DNA of 64,000 nucleotides. It comes from Acidobacteriota bacterium. GTDB taxonomy: Bacteria > Acidobacteriota > Polarisedimenticolia > J045. Both the position numbers and the translations under genes were made by a program. Of the stretch, positions 52,131 to 60,247 are shown piece after piece (within the stretch, counting starts at the first letter, position 1; every line of letters starts with the position of its first letter). The stretch is taken from NCBI GenBank assembly GCA_030949985.1, contig JAUZRX010000010.1, positions 1-64,000 of the forward strand. Reading direction: 5' to 3'. Under the pieces are notes generated by a model. It saw only the letters and a list, made by a program, of their open reading frames with translations. It did not search any database and had not been told where the DNA came from.

Positions 52131-53615
52131 TTAGAGACTAAGCCCGGAGAGCAGCGCCAGAAGGGTGGGCACCCCCGCACCGGTCCCGCCCTCTCCCCAG
52201 AACGGATCCTGCTTTTCCAGGAAGGCCGGGCCGGCGATGTCCAGATGCAACCAAGGCGTCTGCCCGACGAACTGTTCGAGGAACAAGGCGGCCGTAATCG
52301 ACCCACCCCAGCGGCTGCCGGTGTTGCGACAGTCGGCGATCGGCGACCGGAGCTGCTCGAAATAGTCCCCGATCATGGGCAGCGGCCACATCAGCTCACC
52401 GGCCCGCTGCGCGGCGGCGAGGAGCTGTTTGCGAAGATCCTCGTCGCGGCCGAACACCGCCGAGCAGTGTTCTCCCAAAGCCACGACACAGGCCCCCGTC
52501 AAGGTCGCCAGGTCGATCATCAGGTCGGGCTTGATCGTGGTGCCGGCGTAATCGAGGATGTCGGCCAGCACCAGCCGGCCCTCGGCGTCCGTGTTGTTGA
52601 TCTCGACCGTCTTGCCCGAGCGGGTGCGCAAAACATCCCCCGGTTTGTACGCCTTGCCCGACACCAGGTTCTCGACCAGGCCGACGACACCGTGGACTTC
52701 CACCGGCAGATTCAACCGGGAAGCCGCATGGATCGCGCCGATCACGGCCGCCGATCCGGCCATGTCGCATTTCATGGTCTCGATGTGACCCGTGGTCTTG
52801 ATGTTGTACCCCCCGGAATCGAAGGTCACACCCTTGCCCACCAGCGCGACCTTCTTCCGGGGCCGGGCCGGGCGCCAGACCAGGTGCACCACCCTGGGCG
52901 GCACCTCGCTGCCGACGGCCACCTGCAACAGCGCCCCCATCGACAGCTTTTCGATCTGAGCGCGTCCGAAGACCCTCACCTGAACCTTCTTCGAGCGGAA
53001 GTGTTGGCGAATCCGGCCCGCGTAGGTCACCGGATCCAGGGTGCCGGCCGGCTCGTTGACCAGGTCGCGGGCCAGCGCCACGCCTTCACCGAGAGCCACG
53101 GCGGCCGCCAGGGTCTTCTTCGCCGCTGCCGCGTGCCTCCCGGCGGCGACGATCACGCGCCGTGCCGGCGGCGCGTTGTCGGGCTTGCTGCGGTAGCGGT
53201 CGAAAGTGTAGCTGCCGAGCAACAAGCCCTCGAACAAGGCCCGGCAGCGCTCCCCGACGTCGCGCAGCCTGCCGCCGGGCCCGGGAAGGCCGACTCCCAC
53301 CGACCGGGCCTTGCACGCGCGGGCGGCCCGGACCGCCGCCGCCGCGGCACGATGCAGGCGCCGCGTATCGAGTTCGTCCTTCGCGCCGAGTCCGGCAACG
53401 ATCAGCAGGCGGCGACCCGACGCGATATCGATCTCCACCGCCGCCGTCTTGCCACTGCCCGCCGAAAAACCGCGCCGGGCGAGAGACTCTTCGAGCTGCC
53501 GACCGGCCTTGCCCGACAAGAGTTTGCGCGCGGCCTGGCCCTCGAAAAGAAAAAGCAGATCGACGTCGGTCTGCAGGTCGAACCATTCCCGCGGCGACAC
53601 CTGTACTTTCGTCAT
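52131..53615 (-). CDS. pepA: leucyl aminopeptidase (M17)
   Basis: This is a cytoplasmic di-metal aminopeptidase of 494 residues. The N-terminal half is the less conserved domain; the catalytic half has VGKGVTFDSGGYNIKTTGHI (metal lysine and aspartate), KCDMAGSAAV, and the signature NTDAEGRLVLADIL with the catalytic acids. The start at 53615 (MTKVQVSPREW) is favoured; an upstream ATG at 53645 is less likely. It removes N-terminal residues from peptides in protein turnover. Confidence 0.95.
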   Translation of the reverse strand: MTKVQVSPREWFDLQTDVDLLFLFEGQAARKLLSGKAGRQLEESLARRGFSAGSGKTAAVEIDIASGRRLLIVAGLGAKDELDTRRLHRAAAAAVRAARACKARSVGVGLPGPGGRLRDVGERCRALFEGLLLGSYTFDRYRSKPDNAPPARRVIVAAGRHAAAAKKTLAAAVALGEGVALARDLVNEPAGTLDPVTYAGRIRQHFRSKKVQVRVFGRAQIEKLSMGALLQVAVGSEVPPRVVHLVWRPARPRKKVALVGKGVTFDSGGYNIKTTGHIETMKCDMAGSAAVIGAIHAASRLNLPVEVHGVVGLVENLVSGKAYKPGDVLRTRSGKTVEINNTDAEGRLVLADILDYAGTTIKPDLMIDLATLTGACVVALGEHCSAVFGRDEDLRKQLLAAAQRAGELMWPLPMIGDYFEQLRSPIADCRNTGSRWGGSITAALFLEQFVGQTPWLHLDIAGPAFLEKQDPFWGEGGTGAGVPTLLALLSGLSL

Positions 53616-53682
53616 CCTCCGTACTCCCTCCCGTTTTCCAGGCACCCCAGCGTCAGCCTGGGCTCGTGATCCGCAACCCCCC

Positions 53683-55665
53683 TCAGTGATCCCACTCCAG
53701 CCGGCGGGTCACGGCATCGAGCACGGAAGCCTCGTCGATCCCCGCTTCCGCGAGCAGGCGCGGACGGGATCCGTGCCCGATGAATCGATCGGGGATCGCT
53801 CGCGGCAGCAGTTTGCCGGCAAGCCCCAAGCCATGTTCCACGTCAGCCTCGAGCAAAGCCGAGGTGAACCCGCCACGAATCGTATTCTCTTCCAGCGAGA
53901 CGACGACCCGCGCCGCTCCCACGTATCGGCGCAGCATGTCCACGTCGAGCGGCTTGATGAAGCGGGCGTTGAGCACGGTGGCACCGACGCCTCGCTCGAC
54001 CAGGGTGCGGGCGACGCCCTGGGCGATGGGCACCAGGCTGCCCACCGCGGCGAAGACCACCTCGCCACCCGTTTCCTCGAGCACCTCCCAGCTTCCGAGG
54101 GGCAGCACACGTGGGGCCCGGCGCCGGGGCCCCGGCGCCGCTCCCCGCGGATAGCGCAGCGCGAAGGGGCGCTCGTTCTGGGCGAGAGCCGTTTCGAGCA
54201 TGTCCGCGAGTTCGTCGCCATCACGGGGCGCGGCCACCACCAGTGACGGCACCAGGCGAAGATAGGACAGGTCGAAGGCTCCGTGATGGGTCGGTCCGTC
54301 CGCCCCCACCAGCCCGGCCCGATCGAGGGCGAAGACCACGGGAAGGCCCTGGAGGGCCACGTCGTGGATCATGTGATCGAAGGCCCGCTGGAGGAAGGTG
54401 GAATAGATCGCACAGACCGGCCGCAGCCCCTGGCTCGCCAGGCCGGCGGCGAAAGTCACCCCGTGGCCCTCGGCGATGCCCACGTCGAAGTAGCGCTCCG
54501 GATAGGCCTGGCCGAAGCGGTCGAGGCCGGTACCGGTAGGCATCGCCGCGGTGATGGCGACCACGTCCTCCCGCCGGCCGGCGAGATCGACCAGGGCCTC
54601 GGCGAAAATGCTGGTGTAACTCGGCGGCGAAGCCTCGGGAGGCGGCGGCGCCGTCACGGCCGCAGCCTTGGGCTTGTCCCCGGTGGCCGGATCGAAGGGA
54701 CTGACCCCGTGCCACTTGCAGGGGTCCGCCTCGGCAGGCGCGTAACCCTTGCCCTTGTGGGTCAGGGCATGGAGCAACACGGGCCCGAGATGGGATTCCC
54801 GAATCCGGCGCAGCACATCGACCAGTTCTTCCAAGTCGTGGCCGTCGATGGGCCCCAGGTAGGTGAAGCCCAGGGCCTGGAACAGCGCCCCCGGCACGAG
54901 CGCGCCCTTGAGACCCTGCTCGAGACGACGGGCGAACTCGCCGGCGGCCGGTCCGACCCGTGGGATCTTCTGCAACACCGAGTGGATCTCGCCCTTCATC
55001 CGCCGGTAGTAAGGATGGGTCGTCAGCGAGGTCAGATAGTGGGCCACCGCGCCGACATTGGGCGAGATGGACATGGCGTTGTCGTTGAGGACGATCAGCA
55101 GGTTGCTGCCCAGGGCGCCCGCGTTGTTCAGGGCTTCGAAGGCCAGCCCGCCGGTCATCGCGCCGTCGCCGATCACCGCGGCCACGTGGCGGTCGGTCTC
55201 ACCCCGCAGATCCCGCGCCGCCGCCATGCCCAGCGCCGCCGAGGGCGCCGTCGAAGCGTGCCCGGCGCCAAAGGAATCGTACTCGCTCTCGCTGCGCTTG
55301 AGGAAGCCCGACAGGCCGTCGTCCTGGCGAATGGTGTGCAACCGCGCCCGCCGGCCGGTCAGCAACTTGTGGGCGTAGGCCTGGTGTCCCACGTCCCAGA
55401 CGATCAGGTCCCGGGGCGTCTGGTAGACGTAATGCAGGGCCAGGGTGAGTTCCACGACCCCCAGGCTGGGCGCGAAGTGGCCCCCCTTCTCGGAGGCCAC
55501 CTGAACCAGGAACGAGCGAATCTGGCGGGCCAGCTCTTCGAGATCGCGGATCTCGAGGCCGCGCAGGTCGGCCGGCGTGTCGATCTGATCGAGACGCACA
55601 CCGGCCGCCGGATTCCCCTCGGCTTCGGGGCGCGCTTTCATGCCGTCATCGAGGACGTGCTCCAT
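53683..55665 (-). CDS. dxs: 1-deoxy-D-xylulose-5-phosphate synthase
   Basis: DXS makes the first intermediate of the MEP isoprenoid pathway from pyruvate and glyceraldehyde-3-phosphate. The 660-residue enzyme has the thiamine-diphosphate motif in VIGDGAMTGGLAFEALNNAG, the N-terminal HFAPSLGVVELT and WDVGHQAYAHKLLTGR, and the catalytic region DVGIAEGHGVTFAAGLA. ATG at 55665 follows GAGGGG by eight bases. It lies 46 bases behind the NuoI-like gene. Confidence 0.97.
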   Translation of the reverse strand: MEHVLDDGMKARPEAEGNPAAGVRLDQIDTPADLRGLEIRDLEELARQIRSFLVQVASEKGGHFAPSLGVVELTLALHYVYQTPRDLIVWDVGHQAYAHKLLTGRRARLHTIRQDDGLSGFLKRSESEYDSFGAGHASTAPSAALGMAAARDLRGETDRHVAAVIGDGAMTGGLAFEALNNAGALGSNLLIVLNDNAMSISPNVGAVAHYLTSLTTHPYYRRMKGEIHSVLQKIPRVGPAAGEFARRLEQGLKGALVPGALFQALGFTYLGPIDGHDLEELVDVLRRIRESHLGPVLLHALTHKGKGYAPAEADPCKWHGVSPFDPATGDKPKAAAVTAPPPPEASPPSYTSIFAEALVDLAGRREDVVAITAAMPTGTGLDRFGQAYPERYFDVGIAEGHGVTFAAGLASQGLRPVCAIYSTFLQRAFDHMIHDVALQGLPVVFALDRAGLVGADGPTHHGAFDLSYLRLVPSLVVAAPRDGDELADMLETALAQNERPFALRYPRGAAPGPRRRAPRVLPLGSWEVLEETGGEVVFAAVGSLVPIAQGVARTLVERGVGATVLNARFIKPLDVDMLRRYVGAARVVVSLEENTIRGGFTSALLEADVEHGLGLAGKLLPRAIPDRFIGHGSRPRLLAEAGIDEASVLDAVTRRLEWDH

Positions 55666-55711
55666 CTCGTCTGCCCCTCGTGGAGAAAAGACCGGAAGCG
55701 GGAAGGCGGGC

Positions 55712-56206
55712 TTACTTCGAGGCCCACTTGCGAATACCACCGGCTCGAACACCGCCGAGTTCGAGCAGCTTCTCCTTGGGCAGAACAGCCTCCTCGCGGG
55801 AAGCCACGACGAAAGTCGCCACGTCGCTCATGAAGATCGCCTCTTCCGGACAGGCCTCTTCACACAGGCCGCAATAGATGCAGCGCAGCATGTTCAGATC
55901 GAAGCGGTCGGGGTATTTTTCGACGTTGCTGTCGGGATACTCCCCGGGCACGATCTTGATCGCCTCGGGCGGGCAGACGAATTCGCACAGTTGGCAGGCC
56001 ACACACTTGAGGCGGCCGTCCTCGTCCTTGACCAGCGCGGGAATGCCCCGGTAGCCGTCGGGCAGGGGAGTCGGCACCTCCGGGTACTGGCGGGTGACGT
56101 TGTGCCGGGGATCGAGTGCGTGCCGGATGGTGGTGCCCATCCCTCGCAGCACCTCGGGAAGGTACATCTTTTCCAACAAGTTGAGTTCTTTGCGGGCTAC
56201 CTTCAC
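55712..56206 (-). CDS. NuoI-like two-cluster ferredoxin, orphan
   Basis: This 164-residue protein has the complex I NuoI layout: an N-terminal helix then GYRGIPALV and two CxxCxxCxxxCP motifs (CVACQLCEFVCP and CIYCGLCEEACP). YPDRFDLNMLRCIYC is very close to NuoI. No other complex I genes are in the window, so either the complex is dispersed or this copy serves another partner. The C-terminal part (EEAVLPKEKLLELGGVRAGG) is an extension typical of organisms with split nuo operons. Confidence 0.85.
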   Translation of the reverse strand: MKVARKELNLLEKMYLPEVLRGMGTTIRHALDPRHNVTRQYPEVPTPLPDGYRGIPALVKDEDGRLKCVACQLCEFVCPPEAIKIVPGEYPDSNVEKYPDRFDLNMLRCIYCGLCEEACPEEAIFMSDVATFVVASREEAVLPKEKLLELGGVRAGGIRKWASK

Positions 56207-56270
56207 GCCTCTTCTCCCGTGGGCCCCAGCGGGCCGGTCCTCTTGCAGGTCCTCGAGGGGAAGGCCGATT

Positions 56271-56855
56271 CTAGGCGCTGGCTCCGGGCCGCGTCAATCC
56301 TGGCCCCGCCTCCGGCAGCCCTCCCCAGGCGGCCAAAACCTGTTCCACCTTACCCCTAAGTTGCTCCAGGCTGCCATCGTTGGAGATCAGCGTGTCCGCT
56401 TCGGCCAGTGCCCGCCGAACCTGCTGGGCCGTGGGAGAGGCGGTGTTCTCGAGAGCCTCCTGGCGGCGGAAGCTCTCCAGGTCGGCGGCATCCCCCGCCC
56501 GGCCCCGCTCCATCGCCCGCTTCCAGCGCAGTTCCACGGGGGCGTCGATACCCAGCAGGCGAAAATCCTCCCGTCGCCGCAGGACGGCGATTTCGGCGGG
56601 CGAACGGATGGAATCGACCACGCCGCGCCGCCCGAGACGGGGAAGGATCCTCTCGGCCAGGACGCCGGGCCCCTCGGCGGCGCGAAGTTCCTGCCCGACG
56701 GCGATCAGGTGCTCGCGCTCAGGCGGCAGCCCCCGCCGGGCCGCCTCTTCGCGGACCACGTCGGAGAGGGAGACGACGGGAAAGCCGAGGCGGGCGAGAT
56801 GCGCCGCCGCCTCACCCTTCCCGGAGGCGTTGGGACCGACCAGGCCGATGATCAA
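56271..56855 (-). CDS. UPF0200-like P-loop nucleotide kinase
   Basis: The 194-residue protein starts LIIGLVGPNASGKGEAAAHL, a P loop ending SGKGE rather than the GKT/S of bacterial CoaE. FPVVSLSDVVREEAARRGLP, VVDSIRSPAEIAVLRRR and TLISNDGSLEQLRGKVE match the archaeal UPF0200 group better than dephospho-CoA kinase. The TTG start at 56855 sits one base after the stop of the upstream gene. Such proteins are annotated as AAA-type ATPases or kinases without a proven substrate. A CoA-kinase role cannot be ruled out. Confidence 0.65.
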   Translation of the reverse strand: MIIGLVGPNASGKGEAAAHLARLGFPVVSLSDVVREEAARRGLPPEREHLIAVGQELRAAEGPGVLAERILPRLGRRGVVDSIRSPAEIAVLRRREDFRLLGIDAPVELRWKRAMERGRAGDAADLESFRRQEALENTASPTAQQVRRALAEADTLISNDGSLEQLRGKVEQVLAAWGGLPEAGPGLTRPGASA

Positions 56856-56856
56856 C

Positions 56857-57495
56857 TCAGAACTTTCCGTTGTTGGTGACCGTCTTGTTCTTGCCGCGCG
56901 GGAGCCGCGGAGCGAGCCGGGGAACGATGCCCGGCTCCTTGACGGGGGACCGGGTCCGTCGCGTCCCCACGGCAGGCAAGGTGCCCGCACCACCGGAGGG
57001 AGTTCCACCGCCGGCACTGGCGACGGTGCGCCGCGCCTCGGGAGCGAGGACGCTCAGCGGCTGGGGGCGCGCGGAGGCGTCCTCGTTGGCCCCCCAGCCG
57101 GAGCCCCGGAAGGAGAAACCCACCGAGTTGAGTTCGCGCCCCTTCACCTTACGCGCCACGCCGGAGAGCCCCGCGGAGAGGTGACCGGCACGAACCTGGC
57201 TGCGGCGGTAGGCCATGGTTTCCCGGGCCGAGGGGCCGCGACCTCCGAAGCCGTTGGTGGGGCGGGCGTAGCGCTGGAACTCCCCCTCCTCCTGGACGGC
57301 CACCAGGGCCTTGGGAAATCCCACCTCGCTGCCGTCTTCCAGGGTCAGGTAGATGAAATCGCCTTCGACACGGGAGGAGAGCACCACGATCGTGTGGCCG
57401 TTCTTGAAGCGGATCCGCTCGGTCGCAGCCGCCCAGGGCAGGGACACGGCCCCGGCCAGAACGAGGGCGGCCATCACCTTCCAGCTTCTCTTCAT
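56857..57495 (-). CDS. exported protein of unknown function, SH3-like N-terminus
   Basis: The 212-residue protein has a signal peptide (MKRSWKVMAALVLAGAVSLP...AAA). Then comes a small beta-rich segment, RIRFKNGHTIVVLSSRVEGD and FIYLTLEDGSEVGFPKALV, as in SH3-like extracytoplasmic domains. The remaining 120 residues are low-complexity and arginine/proline/serine-rich, probably disordered. It lies directly before the UPF0200 gene. I do not recognise it. Confidence 0.6.
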   Translation of the reverse strand: MKRSWKVMAALVLAGAVSLPWAAATERIRFKNGHTIVVLSSRVEGDFIYLTLEDGSEVGFPKALVAVQEEGEFQRYARPTNGFGGRGPSARETMAYRRSQVRAGHLSAGLSGVARKVKGRELNSVGFSFRGSGWGANEDASARPQPLSVLAPEARRTVASAGGGTPSGGAGTLPAVGTRRTRSPVKEPGIVPRLAPRLPRGKNKTVTNNGKF

Positions 57496-57655
57496 GGCAG
57501 TTCTCCACCGGGTGGGCCGCCGGGCACAGCCCGCAACCCTCCCCATTTCTTACCGCGGAACGCGGGCCCGCGCCACGGGCAATGGCCCCGGGGGCGGGCT
57601 CCGGCCCCCGATGTTACCCTGCACGTGCTGTCCATCATGCCATGGGAGGTTCCCG

Positions 57656-58111
57656 ATGAAGAGCTGGCTGCTGGTCCTGGGTCTGGTTGTTGCGGTGTGC
57701 GCCCCGCAGGCGGCGCCCGGCTCCCGCAAGAAGACCGCTCCCACCATGGGCATCCGCGTCGAACAGCGGCCCGCCGCCGCCACGGTGGGCGAGCCGGCCA
57801 CGGTGCAGGTGCATGTCACCCCTCCCGACGGGATCCGCCTCAATCGTTACCCCGGCATCACACTCGAGATCGACAAGGCCGACGCCCTGGATCTCTCGAC
57901 CCGGAAGGCCTTCGTGGGCAGCACCAAGCCGATCAACGATGTGAGCAAGTTCGGCTTCGAGACCATCGACCCGCTGGTGCTCGAATTCGTCCCCAAGGCC
58001 CCGGGAGAGCACGTGCTGGAAGGCACCTTGAAGTACTTCTACTGCGTGAAGAAAAGCGGCTACTGCGCCCCGGGGCAGCAGCGGGTGCGGCTGCCGGTCA
58101 AGGCCCGCTGA
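57656..58111 (+). CDS. exported DsbD-alpha-like domain protein
   Basis: The 151-residue protein has an N-terminal signal peptide (MKSWLLVLGLVVAVCAPQAA). The C-terminal part KYFYCVKKSGYCAPGQQRVRLPV closely matches the DsbD N-terminal domain pattern (C-x5-GYC/GFC-x-P ... V-x-LPV), so the two cysteines may form a redox pair in the periplasm. The middle is immunoglobulin-like. GGGAGG lies six bases before the ATG. It has no membrane or thioredoxin partner in the window. Its end overlaps the convergent kinase gene by 14 bases. Confidence 0.65.
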   Translation: MKSWLLVLGLVVAVCAPQAAPGSRKKTAPTMGIRVEQRPAAATVGEPATVQVHVTPPDGIRLNRYPGITLEIDKADALDLSTRKAFVGSTKPINDVSKFGFETIDPLVLEFVPKAPGEHVLEGTLKYFYCVKKSGYCAPGQQRVRLPVKAR

Positions 58112-59135
58112 CCCGCAGCCCCGTCCGCCGCAGGCCCACCGGCGCGGGCCGGCCTCCCGCCCGCCGGACGGCCTCGGCCACCGGCTCCCGCCGGGAGGGC
58201 TCCACCAGCAGCACCAGGTAACCGCCCCCCCCGGCCCCGCAAACCTTCTCCCCCCAGGATCCCGCCCGGCGCGCCGCGGCGACGATCGCCTCCAGCCGGG
58301 GGGTGTAGACCTGCCCGGACCAGCTTCGCCGCGCCGCGGCGTCGGCCCGCATGGCCCGCCCCAGGGCCCGCCAATCGCCCCGAACCAGCGCCTCGGCGGC
58401 TCTGCGGGCGGCCCGGGCCACCCGCTCGAGGGCCCGCCGGGCGGGTCCTTCCCCGTCGAGGCGACGACGGATCATGTCCCAGTTGGAGGGCGCCGACGAA
58501 CGCCCGCAGCCTCCATCCACCAGCAGGAGGTGACGGGCCAGCCGGTCCACGACCCGGGGCTCCACGCGGTGCAGCCGCGACCCTCCCGGCCGATGTTCGA
58601 GGACGATCACCCCGCCATGGAGGGCCGCCAGGTGATCCTGGACGCCGGTGGGAATGCCCAGCACCTGGGCCTCCACGTCGGCCACCAGGCGCACCAGTTC
58701 CCGGCGCGGCCCCCGCCGGCCGGCCAGGGCCGTCAGGGCGGCGGCCGCCGCCAGCCCCAGGGCCGAGGAGGTGCCCAGCCCGGAGCCGGCCGCCACCGGC
58801 GAACAGGTCTCGAGGTGAACGCCGCCGGGACTCAGATCCCGCGCCAGGCGCTCGAGCAGCTCGAGGGGCCCCCGGCGGAGAGGAGGCCAGGGCCGGGTCA
58901 ACCGCCTTCGGCGGCCCAGGTCCAGGGATCTCAGTTCCAGCTCGCCGGCCCGGCGCGGCGAACGGGCCCGCGCCTCCACCACCAGGTCGAGGGTCACCGC
59001 CACCGTCAGGGCCGGCGGGTGCAGCAGGCCCATCGGCCAGATGTCGAGGGTGCCGCCGGCCAGGTCCGCCCGCAGACCGGCTCGGGCGACGAAACCCGCG
59101 GCCCGCGGGCGCGGGGATGGACGGCGGGCGCTCAC
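58098..59135 (-). CDS. GHMP-family sugar kinase
   Basis: This 345-residue kinase has the three GHMP motifs: ARAGLRADLAGGTLDIWP near the N-terminus (substrate site, as in heptose kinases), the ATP loop PVAAGSGLGTSSALGL, and the C-terminal GEKVCGAGGGGYLVLLV. It resembles D-glycero-D-manno-heptose-7-phosphate kinase-type proteins, but the substrate is not certain. The GTG start overlaps the stop of the DUF3524 gene, so they are made together. It is convergent with, and overlaps, the DsbD-like gene. Confidence 0.8.
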   Translation of the reverse strand: MSARRPSPRPRAAGFVARAGLRADLAGGTLDIWPMGLLHPPALTVAVTLDLVVEARARSPRRAGELELRSLDLGRRRRLTRPWPPLRRGPLELLERLARDLSPGGVHLETCSPVAAGSGLGTSSALGLAAAAALTALAGRRGPRRELVRLVADVEAQVLGIPTGVQDHLAALHGGVIVLEHRPGGSRLHRVEPRVVDRLARHLLLVDGGCGRSSAPSNWDMIRRRLDGEGPARRALERVARAARRAAEALVRGDWRALGRAMRADAAARRSWSGQVYTPRLEAIVAAARRAGSWGEKVCGAGGGGYLVLLVEPSRREPVAEAVRRAGGRPAPVGLRRTGLRVSGP

Positions 59136-60247
59136 GACGCCTCCTGTCCGACCCAGCGGTCGAGGGCGGCTGCCCGGCGGGCCCAGTCGTGGCGGCGGGC
59201 GCAGAGCATCACCCGGCGCCTCAGCCCGGCGAAGAGGGCGGGCCGGGCCAGCCAGCGACCGAGGCGGGCCGCCAGCTCCCGGTCGGTCCCATAGAGCAGG
59301 GCGTCGCGCAGGGAGGGGGTCAACAACTCGGGGTAGGACAGCCGGCGGGGAAAGAGGGGCACGGCTCCGGCGGCCATGGCCTCCACCGCCGCGTAGCCGA
59401 AGTTCTCCTGCCCGGCGGTGGAAACAGCGATGTCCGCCCGGCCCAGCCAAGCGGCGTACTCCCGCCGGGAGCGGGCGGGCCCGTCACGCAAGATGCGATC
59501 GCCGAGCCTCTCGCGGATCAGCGCGAGGGCGGCGATCTCGACCTGAACCACGGGCCCCAACAGGACCAGCCGGAAATCGAGCCCCTTGTCGGCCAGGCGC
59601 AACAGGACGCGGGCGAAGGCCCCGGGGCGCTTGTCGCCGTCCCAGCGGTGGTTCCAGGCGATCACCGGCGGGCTGCCCACCGGCCGTGACGCGGGAGCGG
59701 GAAAGACGCCGAGGTCCACCCCCGGCGGCAGGATACGCGAGGCCCGCAGGCGTCGGAGCAGGCCGCGGGGGCGGGGGGGCGGGATCTGCTCGAGGTAATC
59801 GCGGGTGGCCGCCAGCGCGGCGTCCCGGTGGGAACGGGAGTTCCAGGCCAGGGCGTCGGCGGCCAGCCAGGAAGCCAGGTGGGCCCCGGCGAAGGAGCGG
59901 TCGAGAGGCTCACCGGGGGGACGGGGGTAGGTCAACTGGTTTTCGTGCATGTAGAGCAGGAAGGCGGGTGGTCGGCGGCGGCGGTCGAGGCCCGACAGGG
60001 CCCGCAGGTGGGCCAGGTCCACCAGGCTGGTGGCCACCACCGCCCGGGGGGGTGGATCGAGAGCCCCCAGGCGTGGAGCGAGGGCCAGCGCCCCTGCACG
60101 CAGGCGCCACTTCCAGCGCTCGGCGGGCAGGCCCAGGCGCCGCCAGCGGTGGCGGCTGCGGGCCAGCCAGCCCTCGGCGAAGGCCTCGTGGGAGCCGCCC
60201 GCGAAGCTCTCCACGAAGACCGCGTCGATGGACCGCGTGACGCTCAC
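59132..60247 (-). CDS. DUF3524 glycosyltransferase (queuosine mannosyltransferase-like)
   Basis: The 371-residue protein has the DUF3524/GTDC1 signatures: FVESFAGGSHEAFAEGWLAR, KWKWRLRAGALALA, YMHENQLTYPRPPGEPLDRS and LAADALAWNSRSHRDAAL, then a GT-B C-terminal domain with IAWNHRWDGDKRP and the nucleotide-sugar site STAGQENFGYAAVEAMAAG. The animal member mannosylates queuosine in tRNA(Asp). The bacterial role is less clear and might be similar. It starts with GTG overlapping the M16 stop, and precedes the kinase. Confidence 0.82.
   Translation of the reverse strand: MSVTRSIDAVFVESFAGGSHEAFAEGWLARSRHRWRRLGLPAERWKWRLRAGALALAPRLGALDPPPRAVVATSLVDLAHLRALSGLDRRRRPPAFLLYMHENQLTYPRPPGEPLDRSFAGAHLASWLAADALAWNSRSHRDAALAATRDYLEQIPPPRPRGLLRRLRASRILPPGVDLGVFPAPASRPVGSPPVIAWNHRWDGDKRPGAFARVLLRLADKGLDFRLVLLGPVVQVEIAALALIRERLGDRILRDGPARSRREYAAWLGRADIAVSTAGQENFGYAAVEAMAAGAVPLFPRRLSYPELLTPSLRDALLYGTDRELAARLGRWLARPALFAGLRRRVMLCARRHDWARRAAALDRWVGQEAS

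Noticed and set aside
56271-56855. Standard coaE (dephospho-CoA kinase)
   Set aside because: The P loop is SGKGE and the later motifs fit UPF0200 better; the name is left open.
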